Shown: positions 24,201 through 37,704, numbered from the stretch's first letter. The stretch: 64,000 bases of DNA from Punctularia strigosozonata HHB-11173 SS5 (GCF_000264995.1 NW_006767434.1:674969-738968); one strand, 5' to 3'. Program-made: numbers and translations. The notes: a model not told the origin generated them from the sequence alone.

Positions 24201-27200
24201 ATTCCGGAACGCGATGGCGAGGGAGAGAGTGACGACCCTTTCCGTGATATTGAGAGCCTCACGGAAGAGGAAGCCTCTGCCAGACATCGCGAGCCTCAAG
24301 CCGGTGGCGCGGGCCCTGATCTGGAGGAGCCAGAGGCGGAAGACGAGGAAGAGCGCGAATTGCATTCCTTCTCCTTCGACGAACGAAGCTTGGCGGTAGT
24401 GCCCGCTCTGACGGGAGTTGCGGGTGAAGATGGCAGCCATGTCATGAACGAAACGATGACCACCGATACTGAGAGCGACGGCGATGAGCAACGTGATGGA
24501 ACGGATTTCCTCGAAATGTCTGAGATCTCAGAGTCGATGACGACCGATGGTCTCCACGAAGAGCCCGAAGGCTTGGCTTCCACATTCGAGGTCGATCCAG
24601 CCCGGTTCGAAGTAGTCGAAGATGGTGTCGACGGTGTCAAGCAGAATCCCATAGGCACTTGGAGCAGTTCCACCTGGCCCAAAAGCGGTATGGCAATGCC
24701 GAAGGTGACTTTCACGCCGAGTCCTGCCGGGCGCGCGACAAGTACTACGCCCGTGTCTGCGCTGAAGGATCCGAGCCGTAGCCGTTATCAGACTCCTCAA
24801 AGTCGACTCGTGCACCACCGGAGTGTTAGCTTCTCTGACGGCAAGCGTGACGGGCCTATCGTTGATGCTGAGGAGATCGATGCCAGCGCTGAGCTCACTG
24901 GTGAAGAGTTATCCAACCTGTCCGTGGACTTGGGCAACGGGGATGTGTTCGTGCCGAGCGCGAGGTCAAAGCGGATCGAAAACCTGATGCAGGGTCTTGA
25001 AGAGGACGATACCAGTGAGTGAGACACTGAGTCCTTTCCGCATATTCTCAAACAGTGTGGCAGGCTTTGAGGATGAGTCCCCTTCGAAAGACACAGGCCG
25101 ACCTCCCCTACCCCAACTGCAGCCGTTGAGTGCCCGTCGGCCAAGCACAAGCCCTTCCAAGGTTGCCAGCACGGTATCCGCCAGAGTCAACGGTGACGTT
25201 TCTCGACGAGTGTTCTCTCAGAGTCATGGTTCGCCGTTGCAGAAGTCCCAAGTCAACGAGTCGAAAGCGAACGCCACATTTCTGACGGAATGTTCGTTCG
25301 CCGTGAGCCATGACAAGCTGGTACAGGTCATCACCGACGTCCAACCGTTCGAACCTTACTGGGAAGAGCTGAGTTGCATCGATCTGAGCCGAAGGAATGT
25401 GGACAGCGTTGCCAGGCTGAAGGAATTCCTCCCAAAACTCGACTCGCTCTCGCTGTGAGTTGTTATTGCGGTCTTGTCATAACTCACAGACTCACCGCCC
25501 GTAGAAACTTGAACCAGCTATCCTATCTCAGTGGAGTGCCTAAAACCGTGCGGACCCTGACTGTGGCATCGAATCAGTAGGTTCAAACGGCATCATTGTT
25601 GGACCGCGCAATGAACTGGTCTGTGCAGGTTAACCAGTTTGACGTCGTTCAATCATCTACTCAATCTCGAGAACCTGGATATCAGCCGCAACAACATTGA
25701 CTCGCTGCGACGTAAGTTGTATTTAGCCTTGATCATGGTCTGGATCTGTCCAACGCATTTTCTGGTGCAGAATTGGCGTGCCTGCGTCACCTCCGCGAGC
25801 TTCGAGCTGACGGGAACCAGATCACCTCATTCGACGGCCTGCAACGATTGGACGGGCTGGTTAAACTCAGCGTTCAGAACAACCGGATAAGCGAGATCGA
25901 TTTCTCCGAATACAGATGGTAGGAGAACTGGATCCGGACCTCGATGCGATGTTGACAATCGTGCTCAGGAACCGGCTGGAGATGTTGAACCTGAGCCATA
26001 ACCGGGTGGACCACATCACGGAACTATCGACGTTATCCGCGCTGATCTCCCTCAACCTTGGTGAGCCCTTTCCGAGTATCCCATCTTTCATCTATCTGAT
26101 GGGGCCCAAGATAACAACCTCCTCACTGAGCTCGAATGCGAGGAACCCATGCCCCGCTTACGTATACTCCGTGTGAGCAACAACAAGCTTCAAGTCCTAG
26201 GATGCGCGCCCTTCCACAATGTGCGCACCCTGTACGCCGATAATAACGACCTCCGCAAGCTCGCCAAGGCGCACAAGCTGACCAAATTGGAGAATCTGAG
26301 CCTTCGGAACCAAGCTGGGAAGGGACTGTGAGCGCGATACCACGCTTCGCCGCGAACGGCCCGTGCTGATCGGCTGAATAGGCGTGTGGACATGCACGAC
26401 ATTCGTGACGTGAAGCGGTTGTACCTTTCGGGTGCGTCATCGAGAATGCCCGAGCATAATGGACCGTGTACCCGACTCACGTTACTGCGCTCCGCAGGAA
26501 ACCGGATGGACGCCGGTTTCCTCACGGAGCCGTGCTACAACCTGATCTACCTCGAGCTCGCCGCCTGTCGGCTGACCTCGCTCGTCGGGGACATGGCGCG
26601 TCTCGTACCGAACCTTCGGGTGCTGAACCTCAACTACAACTTCCTCGACGACGAAGGCATCGCGCCGCTTCGGGGGCTCAGTAGGCTCAAGAAGCTCACG
26701 GTGATCGGCTCTAGACTCAAGGGGACGAAGGCGCTCGTCCGGTGTGTCAGAGGGATGCCGGAAGTGGAAATGCTCGACTTTAGGTGAGTGAGCGAGCGAT
26801 GGGATGGTTCGCCTTCCGCCCGCAGCCGGTCCCGCGGGGAAGGCGGAGGCGCTGTGTTTGAATGGGAGGGGGGCGCGGTTCGCTCGAGTCGCGACGCCCG
26901 TCAACGACTCTTTCTCTCATCAAAGTGCCCACGGAGAAGGGGACGATCGTATTTGCTGACACGCCTCGCTTTTTCCCAGGATGAATCCGTGCACGTTAGG
27001 GTGGTACCTTCCGCTTATAGTAAGAGACGTCCCAGGCGCATTGCAGCCATCGGAGCGAGGAGATCGGAGGCAGGACGACGGGGAGGATGGCCCTGCAGGA
27101 ACGAGAGGAGGAGGAGGGAGGGGCACCACCCATACCACCGGTGCGGCGGTGGCGGCGTCGGCGGAGGAGGGGAGGGAGAAACTCTGGAACTCGTGGCAGG

Positions 27201-27418
27201 AGCTGGACGCCAAGTTTAGACGCGATTTACCGGACGAGTCCTACCTGGGCCGACTGGCCTATCGGGGGCTCATCATGCGGGCGTGCAGCCAGATCCGGAT
27301 GCTGGACGGGGTGCAAGTCACCGGGAAGGAGAAGGACAAGGCCGAGCGGGTGCTCGTCGCCATCATGGCCAAGACGCGCAACGGCAAGCCACCGCCGGAG
27401 CTCGGAGGATCAAGCTGA
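21249..27418 (+). CDS. cdc11: Nud1/Cdc11-type septation and spindle-pole scaffold with leucine-rich repeats
   Basis: Orthologues anchor the septation-initiation/mitotic-exit network at the spindle pole body. I read 13 exons: 21249-22113, 22175-23924, 23986-24094, 24147-25018, 25056-25454, 25505-25576, 25629-25711, 25771-25918, 25969-26060, 26111-26327, 26382-26431, 26498-26783, 26980-27418. They total 1793 aa and every phase agrees. The N-terminus begins WQTEELAEEWVEES, and a typical LERMFEPPSPP motif follows near residue 105. The first 1250 residues are Ser/Pro/Thr-rich and probably heavily phosphorylated. Residues about 1290-1650 carry LRRs (LDSLSLNLNQL, LENLDISRNNID, LEMLNLSHNRV, LRVLNLNYNFLDD). 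The C-terminal cap LRR is followed by a Gly/Thr-rich insert of about 40 residues before LWNSWQELDAKFRRDLPDE. The gene is intact; transcription is probably constitutive. Confidence 0.9.
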
Positions 27419-29766
27419 CCTGTCAAAAAGAGAGGGACGCTTGAGAGAAACAAGGATGGACCGCGTTAACTGCATCATACTCGACAACTCCCATTTCTAT
27501 TCATATCGCTCGTCGCACCGCATCGCATCGTTGACTCTCTAGGCTATCTATGTTTTGCTGTCCTGTTGCTTTGTTTTGTCCTCGCTATAGAATCTCGACT
27601 GTTAAACGTCTGACTCGTATCTTTGCGTACAGCATTGATTGGATGGCCCGGATTTGCGATGAGGAAGCTATGGATGTGTGAGGAAAGAAAGACGCGACGA
27701 GCGTATTAATCAGTAAAGTGATCAACAATCACGGAACGTGGGCGCGGTTCGCGGGGTGTACTATATCTCCCACTCCATGTGACAAAAAGTCCTGGCCTTG
27801 CGCGCAGGGTGGGGGGAATAATAAAGTTTGGTTGCGGTAGAATTGGCCGGTCATCATCCGCCGACAGTTTCTATCACGAATGACGGGCGTCGTGACATGC
27901 ACCGGAACTTCCGACGATCGCGGGCGGGCGCCCATCCCGCTTTGCGCAAGGGGATCTCCCGGGTCCGCTGGCGAGAGGGCGTCTTGGTATGGGACAGTAC
28001 TCATGGAGCTTCTCTCTCACTGGTATCAGCTTGCTATCGTTCGGCGGGGAGGGTGCTTCCGTGTCAGGACGTGTGTGTGCGGTTGATGCCACGGGGCGTT
28101 TGCAGGTTCATCGCCCTGTGGTGGAGTTTGCCGTAGGCATCGATATCAACGCCCTCCTCCTGCAGCTCCTGGAACGCGTAGGGATGAGAGGCACATCCGC
28201 CTGGGGAAGAGGGCCATGGTTGGGAGGTTGATGGACGTTCCGTTCCGCGGTGACCGTGGTGGCGCCAGGGGTTCCAGGGGTGGATGGAAGAGCGCGGTCG
28301 TGCGCATAGGCCCATCGGCGCGCTCAGATGACGACAGTCTATCTGGTACAGAGAGCGCCTGCAGCGGATGCATATACTGTACATAAGTAGCTGGGAACGA
28401 AGAGGTTAAGCTGCCGCGAGCGTTGTGATGGTCAGGCACGTTCCCGTTCCTGCCCCTGATCTCCCCGGCGGTGCCTGATCCCCCTGATGTCGCTTTGGGA
28501 CGGTGTTTTGTCTTTATGGAAGCCGAGGCCCTATCGCAGGCCCGGGGAAAGGGCGGAGATCAATACAGAGCTCTCTCGCTCGCTCGCTCTCTTTCTCGCT
28601 CTCTCAGCGCGCGCGAGATAGGGCGCTGACGGGGTGTGGAAAAAAACCGAGCCTTGTGGCGCCGGTCTGACCTCGCGGCGGATCGCGAGGGGCATCGCTT
28701 CGCTCGCAGGAGGTCGTTAGGGGTGCCGTATGGGCGCGGCGGACAACGAAGCTGAAGACAGTGGGCGAGGAATGATGGCGAGAAGGGGCGGGGTGTAATG
28801 CTATTAATGACTGCGCCCGACTCGAAGAGAGATACGGGCGAGAGAGGGGTGGGAAGCGCGCTGGAATGGGCTCTAGGTCCGGCGTATGCGACGACCCGGA
28901 GCTCAGAGGGACCGGCGCCGCGGCCTAATGCGCAACAAAGCGCGCCGGGTCGGTCGGTCGGTCGGGGCGGCACGGACCTTACTGCGCGATAATACACTAC
29001 CTACTACGTACTACTAAGCTACGGGAATTTCCTCGCGTTATCAAAACGCGCGGGTTCGCGTCGTCGATCATGCGCACCGTTCGTGCGGAGCGATGAGCGC
29101 ATGAGCGGCAACGGGGGGAGGTTGCAACAGCTTCTGGCATCAGGTGCATCTTTGATACACGGCACCCGGCCTGTAGATCAAGTGCTACGAACGTGGAAGC
29201 CGACCGGGGGCGGGCGGTGCTGCGGCAGATGGCGCGCGCGAGATTTGGGAGGGAGAGGGGGGCGCGGCAGAGCGGTCGCGGAGTCTGAATCGGGTACGTA
29301 AGGTCGGCGGGTTTTCGCAGCGCGCGGCCGTGACCGTTGACGGGAATTTCGGTGGGTTTATTTTCCTCGGGTTCTTCCTCGCTGGCTCGAGTATACAAAA
29401 CCGGACGGGACCTGCGATTGGCGCGCGATCGGGGGCTGGCTGGCGAGTGGCGCAAAATGGGGTTTGGATTGCCCCGGAAATGAGAGAAACTTTGGTGGGC
29501 AGGCATGTGTCCGAAAAGGCGCAGATTTGACCATATCCGGGTAGATTGCTGATGGGAAGGGGATTGTTTGGGGGGTATGGGCAGAGGTGATAGATGATGA
29601 TTCGGGCCCACGGAAGTGGTAATCTGTTTAATATCCAGCGCCAACATCCGAGGGCGTGCAAGAAGACCGTGTTCCCACCGGCTGCTTGTGCGCACATTAA
29701 ATACGGACGATCCGCTCGTCACCTGAGCTGCGCTACACCCTTCCCGTCCTCGTCTGCCAATCCTCG
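27419..29766. other. Long intergenic region (2.3 kb), no gene seen
   Basis: Only short overlapping frames occur and I recognise no domain, RNA or repeat. A TC-rich run lies near 28570-28605. The region precedes a developmental-type homeobox gene, so a large upstream control region is plausible, but no site can be named. Confidence 0.5.
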
Positions 29767-31833
29767 ATGATCGACTCTGCAGTCCTCCCGCGCGACATCC
29801 CCGAGCTCGACTTCAAGCTGTTCCGGTCAGTGTCTCGAACTCGGTCGATCTCCCCCTCCCCCGGCTACCCGGGATGACAGGTGTCAATGTTTGACGTCTT
29901 GTTCAAAACCCGCTCCGCATCCGCTCGCTGCTCGCGTTTGGTTTGACTGACGCGCTTGTCTTGCCTCTTGCCAGGCCCAGCAAGACCGGCCTTGACCTGT
30001 ACGACCCCACGTCCGCCACGGCCATGTACGTCGTCGTCGAACCCACCCGTGTAAAACTTCGTCCAGCTCACCGTCCGATCGCTCATGTCAACAGCACGCC
30101 CGACATCGACCGCCTCCACGTCGACTACGCATCCCGACGCATGTCCGCCTCCGCCTCCTCCGTCGACTCGGAGCTCTCCTCCGCCCACAACAAGCGCGCC
30201 GCCTCGCCCTCCGACGTCGGCTCGCCCCAATCCGACTACAAGCGGCCCCGCACCGACGCCGATCTCGCGGCCGCCGTCGCCGCCGAGCAGCCGCCCTACC
30301 CCACCAGCGACCCGGACGCCAGCGGCAAGGTCCAGCTGCCGTCCATCTGCTCCTTCGGCGACTCGTACCGCCGCGCCTCGCCCGACGACGCGCGCGCCAA
30401 TCGCGGCGGGCCGCAATATACGGTCGAGTCGGCGCGCAGCGCCCCGGCCTCGCAGTTGAACACCTACCAGTTCCCGCCGCCGCCTGCCGAGCAGAGCCAG
30501 GACGGCCGGCCGCGCGTCAACACCCACCTCTCGCCCAACGGCGCATATACCTCCTCTCCTTACAGCGCGACCACCGGCTCGTCGTCGTCGTACTACGGAT
30601 ACGGGTATTCGGCGGGTACCACGCCGTCTTCCGGCTGGCCCGCCAGCGCCATCTCGCGGCCGAGCTCCACGCCCAACGAGCCATCCGAAAAATACGAGGA
30701 ATCCGTTCGGCATCACGGTCCGGTCGACATGTTCGCCGGTATCGCCCGCCTCACTGCCCAGGACAGGAGGTATTCGACCACGTCCGCGACGGGTCAGTAC
30801 CGTCCCGCTTTCTCGCCAAGTGATTGACCCGCGAGCCCTTCACCCTAGCAGATTACTCCCTCTCGCCCGAGACTCACCCCGGGTCCTACCCGTCGACGCC
30901 GATTCCTTCGATTGCGGTGAGCAGCCACACGTCCAACCACGGCGACCAGTCGTCCGCGAACCATGACTCGCCGTCGATCCAACCCGCGGTTCCTATCGTC
31001 CCCAGTAACCTCGTCGAGCGGGCGCCTCGCAAGCGAGGAAAGCTGCCGAAACCCGTCACCGATTATCTCAAGGATTGGCTCCACCGCCATTCAGACCACC
31101 CGTATCCCAGCGAGGAAGAGAAGAAACAACTCTGCCACGCTACGGGCCTGAGCATGTCTCAGGTTTCCAACTGGATGATTAACGTGAGGACCTGAAGCCG
31201 AATTTTTACGCGCATATATTCATGGATTATCCCCGTTTACAGGCTCGCCGACGCATCCTTGCTCCAGCCCAACGCGCTGCCCAAGCCCCCACCACGACTG
31301 CGCCCTATGCCGCTGGCCGCGCCGCTTCCATGACCTCGACTCTCGTGGCGAACGCCCGACGCGCGAGCATGCCAACGTCTGTGGGCTCAGACTCTATGCA
31401 GCTCTACCACCCGTCGTCGATGGGTGCGATATATGGGCATCCGCATTCGGCGCACGCTGGAGCCGCGGACTATCTTCGGCTGAGCATGCCCAGGACGGCC
31501 CATGGAGGTTACGGATCGATGGAGTATTCCGGCTATCGCCTCACGTACCCCGGGGCACATGGTCATCCGCATGCGGCAGGAGGCTACGTATCGTCCGGGA
31601 TCCCCATGTCAGCCCCGCCATCCCTCGCAGGCGGCCCCTTCAGCGCGGGCATCTCCGGCTCCATGCAGGCGTTGTATGCGCCTTCGGCGTACAGGTCGCA
31701 GCCCGCCCCCGCGACGGCGAACCACGACTCGGCGACGCCGCCAACGCAGGAGCAAAACGGCGACGCGCGCTACTACGGTGGCTCACATACGGCCTCTCCA
31801 CAGCCCGGGAACGGGTACACGACGCCGCAATGA
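29767..31833 (+). CDS. TALE (KN) homeobox transcription factor
   Basis: A nuclear DNA-binding protein of 576 aa in five exons: 29767-29825, 29975-30025, 30095-30792, 30852-31183, 31243-31833. The TALE homeodomain lies at about residues 327-387 (RKRGKLPKPVTDYLKDWL, then HPYPSEEEKKQLCHATGLS and SNWMINARRR). The three-residue loop extension and the isoleucine in WMINARRR mark the TALE class. The last intron falls inside the recognition helix, between MIN and ARRR. The flanks are Ser/Pro/Tyr-rich and disordered. It has the layout of homeodomain regulators of mushroom development, but the exact orthologue cannot be named. Alpha-type mating homeodomain genes come in divergent pairs; this gene stands alone, so it is probably not a mating-type gene. 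Confidence 0.9.
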
Positions 31834-34083
31834 TTCGACGACTTATCGCTCGCCCGCCTCGCCACGGTTAAAATAAATTAACGCCACCCACCCTCTCGTA
31901 ATCGACCCAGACGGATAGGGCAGCATTGTAAAATTGACTCCCTCATCCGTGGACGCATATGCACGCAACGGATGTTCGTCCGCCTTCTTCTTGCTCTCAG
32001 CATCATCATCCACGGGAACGGAACCATGAACTATAGCTTTCTTGGACTTTTTCTCTCTTTCTTAGCTTTTATGGCTAGACTAGGATCGGTCTTTCACTTT
32101 ACTTCCCGGATCGCGCATTCCCTCCCCCTCCCCCCACCTTCTTCTCTTCTCCACTCGATCGCTTTTTCCCATCTGTTTGTACCATCAGCATCACCTCACT
32201 CCGTCCCGTTTTCCTCTGCGTTACGCCGTGGTGTCCTTATCCAAGATCTGGGTGAGGGGTCCCGGGCCGCCGCTTCCTTTCTCAATTAACTCACCGGCTT
32301 CTGCAATTATCGACCCGGCCTTCGCCTTCTCTCGGGTCATGGGGTACCGCGGTGTCCTTGTTCGCCTCCCTTTCTCTCTCTCTCGTATCGGATCGTCGTT
32401 CTTGCTCTCCCTCCGTCTCTTTCCTCTCGCACTGCATTAATTTGTACGACCATCACCCGCATCAATTAGCGTACATACATAGCACCTTAGAGCCGTAATC
32501 ACTATAGCGATACTGTACCCTCCTCCGCGCAAAGCAACATCTTTCTTGGAGTGAGAGCGCGAGCGGGTGGCGCGTTACTCCGTGGGGTGTAATGGTACGT
32601 GTTCTGCGTATTTTTCTTCTCTCTCTGATGCATGACGACTACCGCAAGCGTTCGCGTTTGATGTCCATCTGGAACAACAACACGCGCACGCAACAAAAAG
32701 AGGGGATCGGCGTGGCCGAGGCCCCGCCTCCGCTCGCGGTTATTTCGCCCGGATCTGACCCGGATTAGGATATTGGGATCGGGATTGCGGGAGGCTTCGC
32801 CGTCTGATCCACGTTGCGTAATATACCCTCTTCCGTCGCTCCGTCCCGGCCCTTCCGCAAGACTAATTACTCATTACTACTTGCAACCAAACAAAAGGGA
32901 AAAAACGTTCAACGTTTGCGTATTGCGTAAGAAGAGGGGCGGACGGAGAACGCGGTGTGTTCGTTTCGATGAAAAAATGAAGAAGCCCGCGCGGCTTCTG
33001 GCGCGTACATAAGTATATAATACGGGTGCTAGAAGGTGCGGGCGTAATGCGCAGCTCGAGCGCAAATCTCGATGGTCTCCTCGCGCGCGCGGGCAGGGGC
33101 GGCGGGGGTTCCGAGTTCGATTCATTAAGCGCCCGACCGTCTCCTACAAGCCGAGCGGAGCCGGATCCGGCTCTCTGGACCGCACCAGCTCGAACGGGTC
33201 CGTTCCGCGCGCGCGCACCCGTTCTTCTTGCGGCTTCGTTCTTCCCACGTAATCCGTGATGATTATGTACTTTACTGTTTATCTCATCCCCGTCGCCGCC
33301 CGTATATATGCGCGCGCAAAATGAAGGAACGCAGATTGGTCCCCCCCCCCCCCCCGACCGAACGGCGATTTGCTTTGGGTGAAACGAACGAAAATTGCGT
33401 AACGTAGGTTTAAATTGAAGGTCTCATCCGCCTCCCCCGTTAATGCGTTTGATATATACTCACCACCGCGCGTGGCGGCCGAATTGCTTTTCGTACCGTA
33501 CGACGATCAAATGTGGCTCTTTTACTCGCTTTTCGCATCACGATCGTCCACCAAGGGAACGAGAGCCGAACAGCCTCGGGAACCGCGGTTCCCTCCCCTT
33601 CGGCTTTAGACGATCCCAGCGGCGCCACCATCACACGGGAGAAATGCGCGAAAAGCTATAGAGAGATAAATACGTGGCTACGATAGCACAACAACGGGAC
33701 GGGGACAGCAATACAGATTTATGTGCGGTATGACGAGAGGCGAAAGATAGGGTGGGGGCGTGCAGCGTCCAATAGGAAGACGGACGGAACGGGATTGGAC
33801 GGGAGTGTTGAGTGGACCAATCATGTGCGAAGGGAAGAAACGGCCCGATTGGACCGCAAGGTAGCTGGATAGGCTATTCGAGACCGAGGGACTCGAAATG
33901 GCCGAGCAGAGCGGGAATGAGGTGTGGTCGTGGTATTCTTGGTAGGGGAGAGTGGTTGATGTGCGGAGGACCAACTCCGCCGACGGTATACCTGCATGGG
34001 GATGCACATCGGTTTGGTGCTTGGTCCGGGTACGGAAGGGGGGCTGGGGCTGTGCTGAACGTGGATCGAACGGATCCCTCAGG
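31834..34083. other. Convergent intergenic region (2.2 kb), no gene seen
   Basis: This lies between the 3' ends of the homeobox gene (+) and the P450 gene (-). Frames are short and unrecognised. A run of about 16 C occurs near 33341-33356. Pyrimidine-rich sequence fills 32100-32440. Confidence 0.5.
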
Positions 34084-37000
34084 CTATGGCGAGACCCTGC
34101 GGATGTTCAAAGGCATCTGGTTACCGAGCTCGGGCTCTGATTTCACGAAGGGCCGAGTGACGACGCTATTGGTGTTAGAAAGAGATGAATGAAGAAACGG
34201 ACGAACGGCGATGCAGCCATATGGTTTCATCACGGAACAGAAATCGGATGTAGAACGTATGCGCATCGAAACGATTGCACGCGGCAAAAAGCGGAGACCG
34301 ATGAGCGAACCGGCCGAATGGAGCGATGACGGTGCCACTGACTTTACTTTCTTCTCGATGACCATGGCTGGATCGATCGAGAACTCCAGATCCCGGAGGA
34401 GCACGTAAAGAAACACCTTGATTCTGCCGAGGCAACAACAGACATGAATCCAAACGAATCGTGAGCACGCAAGTACCAAACAGGGTGATATAACCTTTAG
34501 CGGAGGCACGTACTCGGTGAGAGCAAACTTCCATCCGATACATGCACGGTTTCCGTTCAGAGGGTTGCCGTTGAGGAAGGTTAACAGGTGTGCGTAGAGT
34601 CCTGGGACAGCTTTTGCTGCATCAGGTACGTCGTCCCACCGCTCGGGTCTAGGCAATACGTAAATATACGGCGATCAGAATACAGCGATCGCTCTGGTAT
34701 TGGTGCCAGATAGAGCGGGCAGACTCCGGCGGCTTACCTGAATTCGCCCGCGTCGGGGCCCCACGTCCGCTCGCTCCTATTGATCGCCTGTATGGGTATG
34801 CTGACGATGTCGTGCTTCTTCACCTCGATCGCTGTCTTCGTCCTCCCGTGCTTGTCGACGAACGGCTCGAGAACAGGGATGACGTCGTCCGCGGCGCAGA
34901 CGCGCATTGTCGATGATATCGGGGCATGTAATCGAAGCGACTCGCGTACGACGCCGTCGAGGTAAGGGAGCGCGAGAATCTCGGTAGTTAGTGACGGCGA
35001 AAGTGGCGGCAGATGTGGGCCAAGTCTCGCGCTCGAAGGAGTGGTAGGGGATGCGGGAGTCGAGTCGGCAGTCAGCCGAACGGTTCTCAGCTCCGCACGT
35101 AATCTACTTTGAACTCTGAGATCGCGTGCGAGTGCATATAGAGTCCACGACAACGCGTTGCTGGTGGTCTCATGCCCCGCGGCGATGAAGGTGGATATTT
35201 GGCAAAGCACCTCTTGCCGCGAGAGACGCTGCTCGGGGCTCTCAGCCAAATTTGACCGAACTACACACGAACGCAAAATAAAGAACGCAAAACAAACACC
35301 ACAACATCAGCGCTCGGCATCACATATGCTTTGTTACATATTCAGGAGGAACTCACTGAGCACACTCAGCAGGTCCCGTCCCCGTGTCTTGTCGCCCTCG
35401 ACCCCGCTCGATTCAGCTGCAGGATCTCGATGTGACCCAGACGAAGCTGGATGTGTCGCCGGCCCGGCAGCGGCACGCTTCTCGGCTTCGACGGCCATGG
35501 TTCTTTCTTGGATGAGCTCGTTCCCAATGCGGTCTAATATCGCGTGGGCTTCCTGGATGGCAGCGCTGTTCCGTTTCTGTGGTGAAACGATCGTCATCAG
35601 TTTTGGTATCTCGTGGATGCATTCGTATCAGGATGGGGACAAAAGGCACGTAGAAGAGACAAGAAGGATTAGGAGGAACGCGTTGACGAGTTCCAAAATA
35701 CATCGGAGACGGATAACGGCGTCAATGCGAAGATAGAAGTGGCATGTCTATGCCGAATGGCTACCGCCTCCATAAAGAACGGGCAGGTCCTATTGAACGC
35801 GCTTCCATCAAACAATGCAGTCCCGAGACTACGCTTCTGCTTCCTGCCGTCGACCGCCGAGAGTCAAAGCCCACCGAAACAATGAGCGTGTGCTCGGTTC
35901 ACGCCACATATCAATACGAGACGGAGGCGCAAGACTAAGATCGAAAGATGAACGGACAACTCACGAATCTCCGCAAGAATGGAAACCACGCTTGGAGGAT
36001 GGTGATCGCGCGGAACTTGCGCGCGGTGCTGAATATGATGCTGAACGCACGTGCGAGCTCGTTCTCGTGCACCTCTTCGCCCTCCTCTGCTGGTTGCGAA
36101 TCCCGGCATGCGGCGTCAGGGGATTCGGCCAACGCCTCCTTGTCTGTGGGCAAGCGGGGCGAATGAATCGTGATCGCCCGCCGGGAGGTAGAGTGCGCCG
36201 ACTTTGGACTTTTGGGCGATTTTGGCGAGCGGGAAAATGTGGCGGACAGGGGCGAAAACGGCTGCGACGGAGGGAAGTGTTCTTCTTCTGATGCCGCTCG
36301 CGTGAACCGCCGTCGAGGTCGCGCCCGCATTTCTTCACGCGACGCAAGAAAGGGATGGTGTTGAGGTGACGTGGACGGCGCGGCGGACGCAAGGGCATCG
36401 AAGGTGTAGCCGAAACCTACACCACTCAGGTCAGAAACCAGTGTACCTTCTCGTTATCACGATCAAAGAGGAAACGATGCAGGAATCGCGCACGTATGTG
36501 CCTAGAAGGAACGAAGATGCCTGCGGCAGTCTCGCGGGTCACAAATGAGACGCAACGCCTCCAAGGACACGCACGATCGGAGCATGAAACGGCCAACCCA
36601 AGACGAAAGTTCGTCCCTGGAGCATGCAATGCATTGACCCTGAGTCGTGTGGAAGCCGCCACAAGTGGTTGATTGGGGCTCCTCGTGTGCACCGCACGCA
36701 GAATTGCGGTCGGCAGGTCCAAACCGCGCGTCACGTAAGGTGCGTGCACCGAACAGATCAGGATGGGGTACAAGGTTCGCGACCCATCAAGACGAGTCTG
36801 CAAAGGAGCGGGGCGTACGAATTCGACGAAGTGAGATGAGAGCAAAAGTCGTAACGTAAAAAGGGCAAGGCACGGTTCTGACACCCACCGGCTAAACCGA
36901 TCACGTCCAAAGTAGCACGCGTCAACCACACCAAGACGTCCGTCCTGGGACGTTTTCGTGGAGAGACATGGGGAGCTGACGTCAATTCCTGGGGTTCGGA

Positions 37001-37704
37001 AGCAAGGGTCGCCCAGATATCACGGAGCTGAAAAAGGGATAAACGATCCCGTCAGCTGACGCTGCATCCTTATCCGACATGACAAACAGAATAGGAAGAG
37101 CTGTCACGACAGCCTTCGTAGGAAAGAAGATGAGATGGAGCATGCACCTGTATTGCCTTGTCCCAGAATATGGGCGTTACGGCTTTGATAGAGGAGGACG
37201 AGAAGGCGGGGTTCTGTGGAGCTGTTAGCCCACACACAGGACGGCATGTGAGGGTGAAGATAGGCGGACGACGATCAGCACTGGTGCACATACTATGATC
37301 TTTCGCTGTCTCCGATGTGTTTCGTCCTCCACCGTTAACAGTCCTTCGTGACCTGCGGCCATTGTTGCCAAACTATCCCGCACAAAGTCGGGTTTGGGAT
37401 ATTGATACGCATTGCCGAGGACGTGCGCCACCGCACGCTCGTCGGTTAGCATGAGCCTGCAGCCTCCGATGAACCCTCGGTAAACAAAGGCGCTACCATA
37501 CGACGCGGTCCAGCGAGGTACGAGATTGGTGTTCTCCTGGTCATGCATTTCCGCGAGGTTGCCCAGAAAGAACGAAGACGAGGGCGGTCCGCGCAGGTTC
37601 TTAAGAGGTGAACGGGCCTGTCGGATGAGCAAGAGCAGGAATGGTTGCAGAGTGTGTCGAATAGTCAGGGCGGCCAGCGCGAGTAGCGCGAGTGTTCCGT
37701 ACAT
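34084..37704 (-). CDS. Cytochrome P450 monooxygenase, membrane-anchored
   Basis: A heme-thiolate monooxygenase of the endoplasmic reticulum. I read nine exons: 37704-37294, 37213-37148, 37027-36889, 36416-35965, 35576-35357, 35260-34738, 34648-34514, 34423-34343, 34165-34084, giving 702 aa. An N-terminal membrane helix (MYGTLALLALAALTI) is followed by a proline hinge (LRGPP). The C-helix shows HRRQRKII, the I-helix AAGHETTS and the K-helix ESLRLH. The PERW and heme-loop region ends NRACIG, with the ligand Cys. The ATG at 37704 is used because the frame extends upstream only to a GTG. It is longer than the usual 500-560 aa, mainly because of a Ser/Pro/Lys-rich insert between the F/G region and the I-helix. 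The third intron is 472 nt, far longer than its neighbours. The CYP family cannot be assigned here. Confidence 0.88.

Noticed and set aside
28560-28997. A minus-strand frame of 145 codons in the 2.3-kb intergenic region
   Set aside because: It is Arg/Pro/Ser-rich and includes a TC-repeat translated as RERERERASERA. No domain or splice partner is visible.
29865-30716. A 283-codon minus-strand frame opposite the homeobox gene
   Set aside because: Gly/Arg/Val-rich shadow of the Ser/Pro-rich third exon on the + strand.
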